NCBI GenBank assembly: GCA_020636435.1
Contig: JACJXX010000001.1
Span: 2,187,001-2,251,000, forward strand
Direction of reading: 5' to 3'
Length of the DNA: 64,000 nucleotides
Source of the DNA: Lewinellaceae bacterium
GTDB taxonomy: Bacteria; Bacteroidota; Bacteroidia; Chitinophagales; Saprospiraceae
Shown here: positions 19,460 to 27,871 of the stretch, piece after piece
Layout of the letters: each line of letters starts with the position of its first letter
Position numbering within the stretch: the stretch's first letter is position 1
Translations under genes and position numbers: made by a program
Notes under the pieces: model-generated
Database searches by the model: none
What the model saw: the letters and a program-made list of their open reading frames with translations, nothing else
Told to the model about the DNA's origin: nothing

Positions 19460-20950
19460 ATGATCAAACTAAAACAATACGAAGCCTGGTTCATCGCCGG
19501 CAGCCAACACCTGTATGGGGAAGAAACGCTCCAGCAGGTCAAGGCGCATTCTAAGGAGATAGCCGCTGCCCTCAGCCAGTCCAAACACATTCCGGTTAAG
19601 GTGAAGTTCAAAGCCTTGCTGACCACCCCGGATGAAATTGCAAACTTCATCCGAAAGGCCAACAACTCCGACAGATGCATTGGCCTGATCGCCTGGATGC
19701 ATACTTTTTCTCCGGCTAAGATGTGGATCAACGGCTTGAAGATCCTCCACCAGCCGATGCTGCATTTTCATACTCAATACAACCGGGATATCCCCTGGGG
19801 TGAGATCGACATGGACTTTATGAACCTCAACCAGTCGGCCCACGGCGGCCGGGAATTCGGCTTCATCAACAGCCGAATGGGCATCAACCGCAAGGTAGTG
19901 GTAGGGCACTGGCAGGATGACGAACCGCTGTCCAGGATTGGGGCGTGGACGCGGGTGGCCGCCGCCTGGAAGGACATGCAGGGCATGAAAGTGGCTCGTT
20001 TTGGCGATAACATGCGGGAAGTGGCCGTCACTGAAGGGAATAAGGTATCGGCCCAAATCCAGTTCGGCTTCTCGGTCAATGGTTATGGCCTGGGCGACCT
20101 GGCGGAAAAAGTGAAAGCCGTTTCGGATAAAGCCGTCGGCCAACTGGTGGAAGCTTATCAAGAGGAATACAAAGTGGCTAAACCGCTCCGGAAAGGCGGG
20201 AAAAAGCACGCTTCTCTTCAGGAGGCCGCCAGGATCGAGGCTGGCCTGCGCGCTTTCCTGGAAGAGGGAGGTTTTACTGCCTTTACCGATACGTTCGAAA
20301 ACCTGCACGGCCTGGCTCAGCTGCCGGGGCTGGCCGTTCAACGCCTGATGGCCGACGGCTACGGCTTCGGAGCCGAAGGCGACTGGAAAACGGCCGCCCT
20401 GGTGCGGGCCATGAAGGTGATGGGCGCCGGGTTGCCGGGCGGCAACTCCTTTATGGAAGATTATACCTACCACTTCCACCCCAAACGGATGCAGGTGCTG
20501 GGCGCGCACATGCTGGAGATTTGCCCCTCCATAGCTGCCGGCCAGCCTTCCTGCGAAATCCACCCCCTGGGTATCGGCGGCAAGGCCGACCCGGTGCGGC
20601 TGGTTTTCGATTCCCCGGCGGGCCCGGCCCTCAATGCCTCCCTCATCGATATGGGCAACCGCTTCCGCCTGCTGGCCAACACCGTCGATGCGGTGGAGCC
20701 CGAACAGGACTTGACCAAGTTGCCGGTGGCCCGGGTGCTTTGGGATGCTCACCCCAACCTGAAAACCGCCGCCGCCGCCTGGATACTGGCCGGAGGGGCC
20801 CATCACACTTGCTACAGCCAGTCGCTCACCTCCGAGTACCTGGAGGATTTTGCCGATATGGCTGGCATCGAGTATGCGCTGATCGATGAGGATACCAAAC
20901 TGCGCGATTTCAGGAATGAGTTGCGCTGGAATGAGATGTATTATCGGTAG
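19460..20950 (+). CDS. araA: L-arabinose isomerase
   Basis: 496 residues, usual family length. Converts L-arabinose to L-ribulose; Mn-dependent. Motifs: FIAGSQHLYGEETL, GLIAWMHTFSPAKMWI, HFHTQYNRDIPW, EDYTYHF (metal/substrate region), LEICPSIA and AGGAHHTCYSQSL near the C terminus. Fourth gene of the operon. A GGATTGTT repeat array follows directly after its stop. Confidence 0.96.
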   Translation: MIKLKQYEAWFIAGSQHLYGEETLQQVKAHSKEIAAALSQSKHIPVKVKFKALLTTPDEIANFIRKANNSDRCIGLIAWMHTFSPAKMWINGLKILHQPMLHFHTQYNRDIPWGEIDMDFMNLNQSAHGGREFGFINSRMGINRKVVVGHWQDDEPLSRIGAWTRVAAAWKDMQGMKVARFGDNMREVAVTEGNKVSAQIQFGFSVNGYGLGDLAEKVKAVSDKAVGQLVEAYQEEYKVAKPLRKGGKKHASLQEAARIEAGLRAFLEEGGFTAFTDTFENLHGLAQLPGLAVQRLMADGYGFGAEGDWKTAALVRAMKVMGAGLPGGNSFMEDYTYHFHPKRMQVLGAHMLEICPSIAAGQPSCEIHPLGIGGKADPVRLVFDSPAGPALNASLIDMGNRFRLLANTVDAVEPEQDLTKLPVARVLWDAHPNLKTAAAAWILAGGAHHTCYSQSLTSEYLEDFADMAGIEYALIDEDTKLRDFRNELRWNEMYYR

Positions 20951-20954
20951 GGCT

Positions 20955-21023
20955 GGATTGTTGAATTGTCGGATTGCTGGATTGCTGGATTGTTGGATTG
21001 TTGGATTGTTGGATTGTTGGATT
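20955..21023. repeat. GGATTGTT tandem array (8 bp, about 8.6 copies)
   Basis: A clean 8-bp array between the araA stop and the epimerase start. The reverse complement of the same unit (AACAATCC, three perfect copies) occurs inside the HTCS-A coding sequence at about 26969-26995. The array lies within the expected ara transcript and could alter downstream expression. Confidence 0.9.
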
Positions 21024-21040
21024 AAAAAACCTGATAAAAA

Positions 21041-22198
21041 ATGAGGTCAAATACTTACCTGTTTCTTTTTTCCATGCTTTGTTTTGGCGCCGGTTGCAGC
21101 GGTGGGAGTTCCGGGGAAGAGAAAGTGCCGGAAGCTGCCTTAACCATGGAGGTAAAAGATTTCGGCCAGGCCGAAGAGGGTCCCGCAAAACTGTACACCC
21201 TCCAAAACAAAAACGGCATGCAGGTGGAGATCACCAACTACGGCGGGATCATCACCCGCCTGATGGCGCCGGACAAGGACGGGCAGTTGGCCGATGTAGC
21301 GCTGGGCTTCGACAAACTGGAGGATTATCAAAACGACCACCCCTATTTCGGCGCCATCATCGGGCGTTATGGCAACCGCATTGCCAACGGAAAGTTCACA
21401 TTGGATGGGCAGGAATACACCCTGGCAACCAATAACGGGCCCAACGCCCTGCACGGTGGGCCGATGGGCTTTCACAAACACCTCTGGCAGGCCAAAGAGG
21501 TCGAACGGGAGGGCTACGTTGGCCTGGAACTGAACCGGGTGAGCCCGGATAGGGAAGAAGGCTACCCCGGCAACCTGAACGCCACTGTTCGCTATCTGCT
21601 CAACGACCAGAACGAATTGCTGATCGAATACGAAGCCACAACCGACAAGCCCACCGTCGTCAACCTGACCAACCATTCCTATTTCAACCTGAAAGGCGCC
21701 GGCAAGGGAGACATCCTCGGGCACGAACTGATGATCGGCGCCAGTAAGTTTACCCCGGTGGACAGCACTCTGATACCTACCGGCGAGCTGCGGCCAGTGG
21801 ACGGCACTCCCTTCGATTTCCGGACGCCCACCCCCATCGGCGAGCGGGTAAATGCCGAAAACGAACAAATCCGGTATGGCGGTGGGTACGACCACAATTA
21901 CGTGCTCGGCCGCGAAGGGGCGGGGTTGCAACTGGCGGCTACCGTTCACGAACCCACTACCGGCCGGTTCATGGAAGTGCTGACCACCGAACCCGGAATA
22001 CAGTTCTATTGCGGCAATTTCCTGGATGGGAGCAACATCGGAAAGGGCGGCGTTCCTTATGACTACCGCACGGGCTTTTGCCTGGAAACCCAGCACTACC
22101 CGGATTCTCCCAATCAGGCGGATTTTCCGTCGACGGTGTTGCAGCCGGGGGAAAAGTATGAGGCGAAGACGGTTTACCGGTTTTCGGTGAGGCAGTAG
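21041..22198 (+). CDS. galM: Aldose 1-epimerase (mutarotase), lipoprotein form
   Basis: 385 residues. A lipoprotein signal ends in FGAGC (Cys19). The mature part is a GalM-type beta-sandwich, with NYGGIITRLMAPDKDG, IIGRYGNRIANGKF, NGPNALHGG, VNLTNHSYFNL (active-site His) and the C-terminal FCLETQHYPDSPNQADFPS, including the catalytic Glu region. It interconverts alpha and beta anomers of sugars, here probably in the periplasm before uptake by the symporter two genes upstream. Last gene of the ara operon. Confidence 0.93.
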   Translation: MRSNTYLFLFSMLCFGAGCSGGSSGEEKVPEAALTMEVKDFGQAEEGPAKLYTLQNKNGMQVEITNYGGIITRLMAPDKDGQLADVALGFDKLEDYQNDHPYFGAIIGRYGNRIANGKFTLDGQEYTLATNNGPNALHGGPMGFHKHLWQAKEVEREGYVGLELNRVSPDREEGYPGNLNATVRYLLNDQNELLIEYEATTDKPTVVNLTNHSYFNLKGAGKGDILGHELMIGASKFTPVDSTLIPTGELRPVDGTPFDFRTPTPIGERVNAENEQIRYGGGYDHNYVLGREGAGLQLAATVHEPTTGRFMEVLTTEPGIQFYCGNFLDGSNIGKGGVPYDYRTGFCLETQHYPDSPNQADFPSTVLQPGEKYEAKTVYRFSVRQ

Positions 22199-22221
22199 CG
22201 TTTTTAAACTCAGAAAAATGG

Positions 22222-22342
22222 TGCCAATTTAGGTATTATGGTATTTCGGCATTATGGTTTTGTGGCCAGGCAGTTGCAGAGCCTCTGTGAGCCTCCGGCC
22301 GCAATACCAGAACACCATAAAACCGAAATACCTAAATGGTTA
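22222..22342. repeat. Bipartite inverted repeat (TTTAGGTATT / ATACCTAAA arms)
   Basis: The left arm (about 22226-22260) reads TTTAGGTATTATGG, TATTTCGG, CATTATGGTTTT. The right arm (about 22303-22342) reads ACCATAAAACCGAAATACCTAAATGG, the imperfect reverse complement. The ~40-bp spacer is GC-rich. Same architecture as the arrays at 7008 and 57833, with different units. Confidence 0.7.
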
Positions 22343-22348
22343 AGAAAA

Positions 22349-23102
22349 ATGTCCTCAATTCGATTGCCCCGGATCATTGCCTGGCCAATTTTTTTCCTGT
22401 TTTTGCTCTTTTGCCATCCCCTAAACGCCCAGGAGGAACGCCCCGCCCTTCAGGGCATCTTCCTGGAAGCCGGCGGCGTGGCCCCGTACTACTCTCTAAA
22501 CTATACCCGCCGCATTTTCGCAGCAGAAAAGGCCAGTGGCTATATCCGGATAGGAGGCACGGCATGGGGAAAAGGGTTGGCGGCGCCGCTTGGCGCCGTT
22601 TTGCTGCTGGGGAGCGGAGATCACCATCCGGAACTTACGCTCGCCCTAACACCCTACTCAGAAGGCCTGCGTTTCTGGAACCGCGATGATTCCGACCTGC
22701 TGCTGAATCGGGTGCGATTCCCATTTGTACCCATGTAGCAGATAGCGTGGGGAAATGCCCCTAAAATTCAGGAAAACACGGTTTCACAGTCCCCTTGCTC
22801 CACTGTTATGTAGCCTACGGCCTCAACAATGGAACCGGGAAACCATGTAACAGTACTTCGAGGGAATAATCCCGGGTGTTTTCATGCCCAGAAACATAAG
22901 GGGGTACAAACTAGAATCGCACCCGCTGGATTTCGTTTTGGGCCTGGGCTATCGCTACCAGCCGGCCTCCGGCTCTTTTTTTGCCGCTGCGGGCTTGTTT
23001 CCTTATCTGCACCTCGATCCTACTCCCGCTGAGCTGTCGGAGGAGCAGGCCAAACTTCGCCTCCGGCTGGGCCTGAGTGTGGGCTGGTATTTCAGGAGGT
23101 AA
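22349..23102 (+). pseudogene. Broken outer-membrane/secreted beta-barrel-like protein
   Basis: The first part (22349-22738, 129 codons) starts with a signal peptide (WPIFFLFLLFCHPLNAQ) and beta-strand-like sequence (IFLEAGGVAPYYSLNYTRRIF, GYIRIGGTAWG). The second part, in another frame (about 22887-23102), continues it with LDFVLGLGYRYQP, GLFPYLHLDP and ends GLSVGWYFRR, a barrel-like C terminus. The 150 bp between them need at least one frame change and contain a stop (TAA near 22848). It looks like one gene of about 250 codons that has decayed. Confidence 0.6.
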
Positions 23103-23110
23103 ACTTTCCT

Positions 23111-23353
23111 TGCGCAAGTGGCATTTTTTTCCTGTGCTTGATGATAAGGAAGACACCATCCGGATTGACATCAGCCAATCCTACTCGTCCATTCCCATCT
23201 TATGAAAGAACTTTAAAGGCCAGCTTTGGATAAACCAGACGCAGGCGGTTTGCAGCATAGGCCCGGCCATTGAGGCAGTCGCCGTCTATCCACAGGTGGC
23301 GGCCAACTCCCTGTACAATGAGGCCAGCGAGGTGTATGCTGCCTGTTGGAAAA
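23111..23353 (+). pseudogene. Remnants of a fourth HTCS regulator
   Basis: Two fragments are homologous to the sensor part of HTCS-B (27872-32002). 23117-23200 reads KWHFFPVLDDKEDTIRIDIS, matching the segment at about 28512-28600 (KWHYFPILDEKGDTVRIGIS). 23215-23350 reads GQLWINQTQAVCSIGPA and YPQVAANSLYNEA, matching about 29727-29870 (GKIWMNQTQVVSCIDPA, FPQAAATSLYHQA). The ~1.1 kb that separates them in HTCS-B is missing here, and stops lie in between. No function is expected. Confidence 0.8.
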
Positions 23354-23443
23354 TTAACCAGCACAACTGGCACAATGCCTGTTTCCTCCTCCCATGTCCG
23401 CTCCCCCGGAAAAATTCACATTTTGCTGCAAGAACTTTAAATT

Positions 23444-23517
23444 GCACTATTTTAAAGTTTGCGCGGCATAGGATGTTAATTTTCCGGAAGCGCGAACTTT
23501 ATAGTGGCCGGCATAGG
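23444..23517. promoter_or_regulatory. Inverted repeat upstream of HTCS-A
   Basis: GCACTATTTTAAAGTTTGCGC (two parts: GCACTA and AAAGTTTGCGC, 23444-23464) is an imperfect inverted repeat of GCGCGAACTTTATAGTGG (23490-23507). Each arm is followed by CGGCATAGG. It lies 56 bp before the ATG of HTCS-A and is a candidate regulatory site or promoter-region element. Confidence 0.4.
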
Positions 23518-23572
23518 GGCCGTTTCGGTTTTTAACACTCTAAGCCGCGTCACCTATAGCACCAGAAGATTT

Positions 23573-26500
23573 ATGCCGATAGCCGTTGCCTTCCTTGTTC
23601 TCCTGCTTTGTGCCCCCTGGCTCGCGCAGCCACAGGGCGCCTCTACCCTCCTTTCGGTCAACGAAGGGCTCTCCCAGGGCTTGGTCTCCGAAATAATCCA
23701 AAGCCGGGACGGTTTCCTGTGGATAGCTACCAAGGACGGGTTGAACCGCTACGACGGCTACCGTTTCGAAGTCTTCTCGCCCGACCCTTTCGATCCCTTC
23801 GCTATTGCCGCCAGTGAAATTCTCGACATTTTTGAAGACAGCCGGGGTTGGATTTGGGTGCGGTTTCCGGGAAAACTCGACATCTACGACCGGGATAGCG
23901 GGCGCTTTTTTCACCTGGCCGGACGGCTCATTCCGCGCCTCTCGGGATGGGAGGATGTGTTTTCGTTGGGCGAAACGGCCGACGGCGCCGTTTGGTTTAC
24001 AAACAAAGGCAAGGTTTGGAAGATCGAAGTGCCGCCGGGCGTACTGGAAAAAGCGGCGGAGGCGGGCAATGCGTTCCCGAAACTGTCCTGCCAGGCCGTC
24101 GGGGCGGCCCTCCCGGCAAGCGCTCCGGATAGCGCGCTGGAATTCAGTTCCTTGTTTTTTACCAGGAAAAAAGCGCTGCTCGCCAGTTCCGCCCGGGGGC
24201 TTTTCCGGGCGAGCAACGGCGCCGGGCAACTGCAGCCCGAAGCGTTTCCCGGCATGCCGGCGCAGGTATTGGGAGAAGACGAAAAAGGGCAGGTTTGGGT
24301 CCGGGTTGAGCCGCCGGCCGCCGGTAAGGCGCCGGGCAAAAACGAACGGCAAAGCAGACAAGAAGCGGAACCCGGCTTATGGGTGTGGAAAGGCCCTTCA
24401 GCGGCGCCCCGGCGGGTAGGCGGCCTGCCCCCGCCATTGGATCACAGCCAGTTTGACCAGGACGGTTATTTATGGGGCATACAGGGGAAAACACTGTACA
24501 AATGGCGGCCGGAGGTTTTCGCTGCCGGCGGAAAACCCGAATACGAATGGGCCTCCGGAGACCCTGCCATCCAGAATCCCATTATCGATTTCCGGTGTTT
24601 GGCCTTCGACCGCTCCGGCATTGCGTGGGTGGGCACCAATGGGCTGGGGGTGCTGAAAATCAACCCGGAAAAACCCAAATTCAACAGTTACCTCCCCGGC
24701 ATCTCCCAATACTACCTGATAGAAGGCCCTCAGGGCGCCATTTTCACCCAAACGGGCGGTTATAAAATGTACGCTTCCAGAAATTTCAATCGGAGCGAGC
24801 CAAACCCCTGGTATGTCAACCTGCCGGAGAAATGGAAGGACATGCAGCCAACATTCGACGCCGCCGGCAATTGCTGGGGAAATCCGGAAAAGGACGTCCT
24901 CGTCCGCATAGATGCGCAGACCAAGGCAGTTAAGCAGTTCCAGTGGCCAGGGATGGGGCAGCTACTGTTTGCTAAAAACGGCAAATTGCTCCGCTTCGGC
25001 GAAGAGGGTTTGTCCCAATTCGACCCGCTGACAGAGCAGAAAAAGGATTTCCCTTTTAGCCAGCCTCAAAAAACCGCTCCCGACAGCCGCTTCTTTAGAA
25101 ACCTGTATGAAGGCTCGGAAGGCGTGGTGTGGGTCTTTGGAATCCAGGGGTTGATCCAAGCCACCCCAAGCGGCGGCGGGTACCGCTACGAGTACTTTAA
25201 AAACGACCCTTCCGACCGTTCCTCCCTGTCCTACGATATCGTGCTTTCCGTCGCCGAAGACCCGCTCGAACCCGGCCGTTACCTCTGGGTGGGCACCAAG
25301 AGTGGCGGGCTGAACCGCCTCGGCCGGCAAACAGGCCAATTCAAACATTACAAAAGGGAGCAAGGGCTGCCCGATAACGTGATCTACGGCATCCTGCCCG
25401 ACGACAGCGGGCACATCTGGCTGAGCACCAACAAGGGCTTATGCCGTTTTCACGTGCGGGAAGAAACAGTTAAGAACTTCACCTTTGCCGACGGCCTGCA
25501 GGACAATGAGTTCAACAGCACCAGTTACCTGAAAATGAAGGACGGAACCCTGATCTTTGGCGGCGTCCGGGGGTTGACGGTGTTTCATCCGGACAGCCTC
25601 CGGTTCAATGAGCACGTGCCGCAGACGCACATCGTCGGCCTGAAGGTCAATAACCAACCGATCGCAGGTTTCACCCGGTTCGGCGGGCCGAAACCGTTTC
25701 AGCAGGCGAAGGCAAAAATCGTCTTCTCCTACAGCGAAAACCTAATCACCTTCGAATTTGCAGCGCTCGAATTCACCAATCCCGCCCGGAACCGCTACCG
25801 CTACCAGTTGATCCGCCACCGCACCCTCGGCAACGGCAGCGGGGAAAAATGGGTGGAGCTGGGCCCTGAAAACAGCGTACAGTTTGCCGGCCTGCAACCC
25901 GGCAGCTACACCTTCCGGGTACTGGGCAGCAACAACGATCCCGATGGCCGTCAGGGATGGAGCGAACAACCCGCTGAGCTTTCTTTCGTCATCCGCCCGC
26001 CCTGGTGGGCCACCTGGTGGGCCTACCTGTCCTATGCCATTGCCGTCATTTTGGCGTTAATCGCCATCAGAAATTATGAACTTCGCCGAAAACTGGCTGC
26101 TACCGAGGCCCGGCGCCTGCGGGAGCTGGACGATTTCAAAAACCGGTTTTTCACCAACATCACCCACGAGTTCCGCACTCCGCTCACGGTCGTCCTGGGA
26201 ACAGCAGAGCAGGTAGAACCCGCTGTTGACGAGAAACTGAAACCGAAGCTCCGCCTGATCCGCCGCAACGGGCAAAACCTCCTGCGACTCATCAACCAGA
26301 TTCTCGACCTGGCCAAGCTGGAGTCCAACACCCTGAAGATCAACTACGTGCAGGGCGATATCCTGCCTTTCCTGCGCTATATCACCGAGAGCCTGCACTC
26401 CTTCGCCAACGCCCAGAATGTGATGCTGCGGGTAAAGAGCGACGAGGCTTCCATCGTTATGGACTACGACCCGGAGCGCCTCCTGCAGATTGTATACAAC

Positions 26501-27778
26501 CTGCTGTCGAATGCCATCAAGTTCACGCCCTCGGGCGGGCGGGTGGAACTGCGGGTGACGGTTATTACGGCGGACGGCGGACGGTGGACCGCGCCTTCCG
26601 CCGTGATAACCGTCGCCGATACCGGCGCCGGCATTTCCTCCGAAGATGTGCCCCACATTTTCGACCGCTTTTTCCAGGCCAGCAACCTGGAAAAGGCTAA
26701 AGCGGGCGGCACGGGCATTGGCCTGGCATTGACGAAAGAACTGGTGCAGGCCATGGGCGGAGAGATCATCGTGGAAAGTCAGGTGAGCAAGGGGACAACA
26801 TTTGCGGTCAGGCTGCCGATCACCAACAACGCGCAGGCAAGCAGCCAGGCGGCCTGGAGCCGGCCGGCCGCTACAGAAATGCCCAAAGCGGCGCCTTCCG
26901 TTTTGCCCGGAAGAGCTTCCGCAAAGGAGGGCCGGCTATCCAACCATCCGACCCTCCAGCCCTCCAGCCATCCAACAATCCAACAATCCAACAATATTTT
27001 AATTATCGAAGACAACCCCGACGTTGTCGAATATCTCGCCGCCTGCCTCTCCTCTCCCTTGGGAGGAAGCCGGGAGGAGGCTTACACCCTCGACTTCGCC
27101 TACAACGGCAGAGCAGGCATCGAAAAGGCCCTGGAAACCGTGCCCGACCTCATCGTCTCCGACGTGATGATGCCCGAAAAAGACGGCTTCGAGGTGGTGG
27201 AAACGCTTAAGAACGACGAGCGCACCAGCCACATCCCCATCGTGTTGCTGACGGCGAAGGCCGATGTGGAGAGCCGCATCAAAGGCCTGCGCCGGGGCGC
27301 CGACGCCTACCTCGCCAAGCCCTTCCACGAGGAGGAATTGCTGGCGACGTTGAACAACCTTCTGGAATTGCGCAGGAAACTACAGGCGAAGTATGCCTCG
27401 GTTTCGGATATTAAATCCCAGGGACAGGATGCAGGGCCCTCCGCAGACGAGGAACTGCCATACGAGATGGAAGGCGCCTTCCTGCAAAAAGCCCGGGAAG
27501 TTATCCTCGAACACCTCTCTGACCCCCGGTTTTCGGTAGACAGCCTCTGCCGCTCGCTCGCCATGAGCCAGCCGCAGCTCCACCGCAAGCTGACGGCCCT
27601 GACCGGAAAGAACGCTACCCTGTTCATTCGCTCCGTCCGCCTGGCCAAAGCGAAAGAACTCCTGCGGGCCGGAACCATGACGGTAAGCGAGGTGGCTTAC
27701 GCTGTGGGGTTCAACGACCCGAAGTATTTCAGCCGGGTGTTTGCGGAAGAATTTGGCGTTTCGCCAAGTAAGTATTGA
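23573..27778 (+). CDS. Hybrid two-component system regulator HTCS-A
   Basis: 1,401 residues from the ATG at 23573, which starts a clean signal peptide/anchor. Order: periplasmic beta-propeller sensor (about 30-710; LLSVNEGLSQGLV, DGFLWIATKDGLNRYDG), Y_Y_Y domain (about 715-805), membrane helix (about 812-834), HisKA with phospho-His in FTNITHEFRTPLT (about 862), HATPase (N box NLLSNAIKFTPSGG; G2 GGTGIGLAL), receiver (phospho-Asp in VSDVMMPEKDG, about 1195; Lys in LAKPFH) and AraC-type HTH (about 1305-1400). A one-protein sensor-regulator. Odd: the HATPase-receiver linker carries AACAATCC repeats, and the receiver has an extra SSPLGGSREEA stretch after its first helix. Target genes are not certain. 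Confidence 0.93.
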   Translation: MPIAVAFLVLLLCAPWLAQPQGASTLLSVNEGLSQGLVSEIIQSRDGFLWIATKDGLNRYDGYRFEVFSPDPFDPFAIAASEILDIFEDSRGWIWVRFPGKLDIYDRDSGRFFHLAGRLIPRLSGWEDVFSLGETADGAVWFTNKGKVWKIEVPPGVLEKAAEAGNAFPKLSCQAVGAALPASAPDSALEFSSLFFTRKKALLASSARGLFRASNGAGQLQPEAFPGMPAQVLGEDEKGQVWVRVEPPAAGKAPGKNERQSRQEAEPGLWVWKGPSAAPRRVGGLPPPLDHSQFDQDGYLWGIQGKTLYKWRPEVFAAGGKPEYEWASGDPAIQNPIIDFRCLAFDRSGIAWVGTNGLGVLKINPEKPKFNSYLPGISQYYLIEGPQGAIFTQTGGYKMYASRNFNRSEPNPWYVNLPEKWKDMQPTFDAAGNCWGNPEKDVLVRIDAQTKAVKQFQWPGMGQLLFAKNGKLLRFGEEGLSQFDPLTEQKKDFPFSQPQKTAPDSRFFRNLYEGSEGVVWVFGIQGLIQATPSGGGYRYEYFKNDPSDRSSLSYDIVLSVAEDPLEPGRYLWVGTKSGGLNRLGRQTGQFKHYKREQGLPDNVIYGILPDDSGHIWLSTNKGLCRFHVREETVKNFTFADGLQDNEFNSTSYLKMKDGTLIFGGVRGLTVFHPDSLRFNEHVPQTHIVGLKVNNQPIAGFTRFGGPKPFQQAKAKIVFSYSENLITFEFAALEFTNPARNRYRYQLIRHRTLGNGSGEKWVELGPENSVQFAGLQPGSYTFRVLGSNNDPDGRQGWSEQPAELSFVIRPPWWATWWAYLSYAIAVILALIAIRNYELRRKLAATEARRLRELDDFKNRFFTNITHEFRTPLTVVLGTAEQVEPAVDEKLKPKLRLIRRNGQNLLRLINQILDLAKLESNTLKINYVQGDILPFLRYITESLHSFANAQNVMLRVKSDEASIVMDYDPERLLQIVYNLLSNAIKFTPSGGRVELRVTVITADGGRWTAPSAVITVADTGAGISSEDVPHIFDRFFQASNLEKAKAGGTGIGLALTKELVQAMGGEIIVESQVSKGTTFAVRLPITNNAQASSQAAWSRPAATEMPKAAPSVLPGRASAKEGRLSNHPTLQPSSHPTIQQSNNILIIEDNPDVVEYLAACLSSPLGGSREEAYTLDFAYNGRAGIEKALETVPDLIVSDVMMPEKDGFEVVETLKNDERTSHIPIVLLTAKADVESRIKGLRRGADAYLAKPFHEEELLATLNNLLELRRKLQAKYASVSDIKSQGQDAGPSADEELPYEMEGAFLQKAREVILEHLSDPRFSVDSLCRSLAMSQPQLHRKLTALTGKNATLFIRSVRLAKAKELLRAGTMTVSEVAYAVGFNDPKYFSRVFAEEFGVSPSKY

Positions 27779-27871
27779 TATTGGTTTGCCAAACCTCGAA
27801 GGTTTCGTAAACCTAAAACCCATAAAACCCATTAACTTGTAATGAATTTACAGGTAGGTATACATACACCC

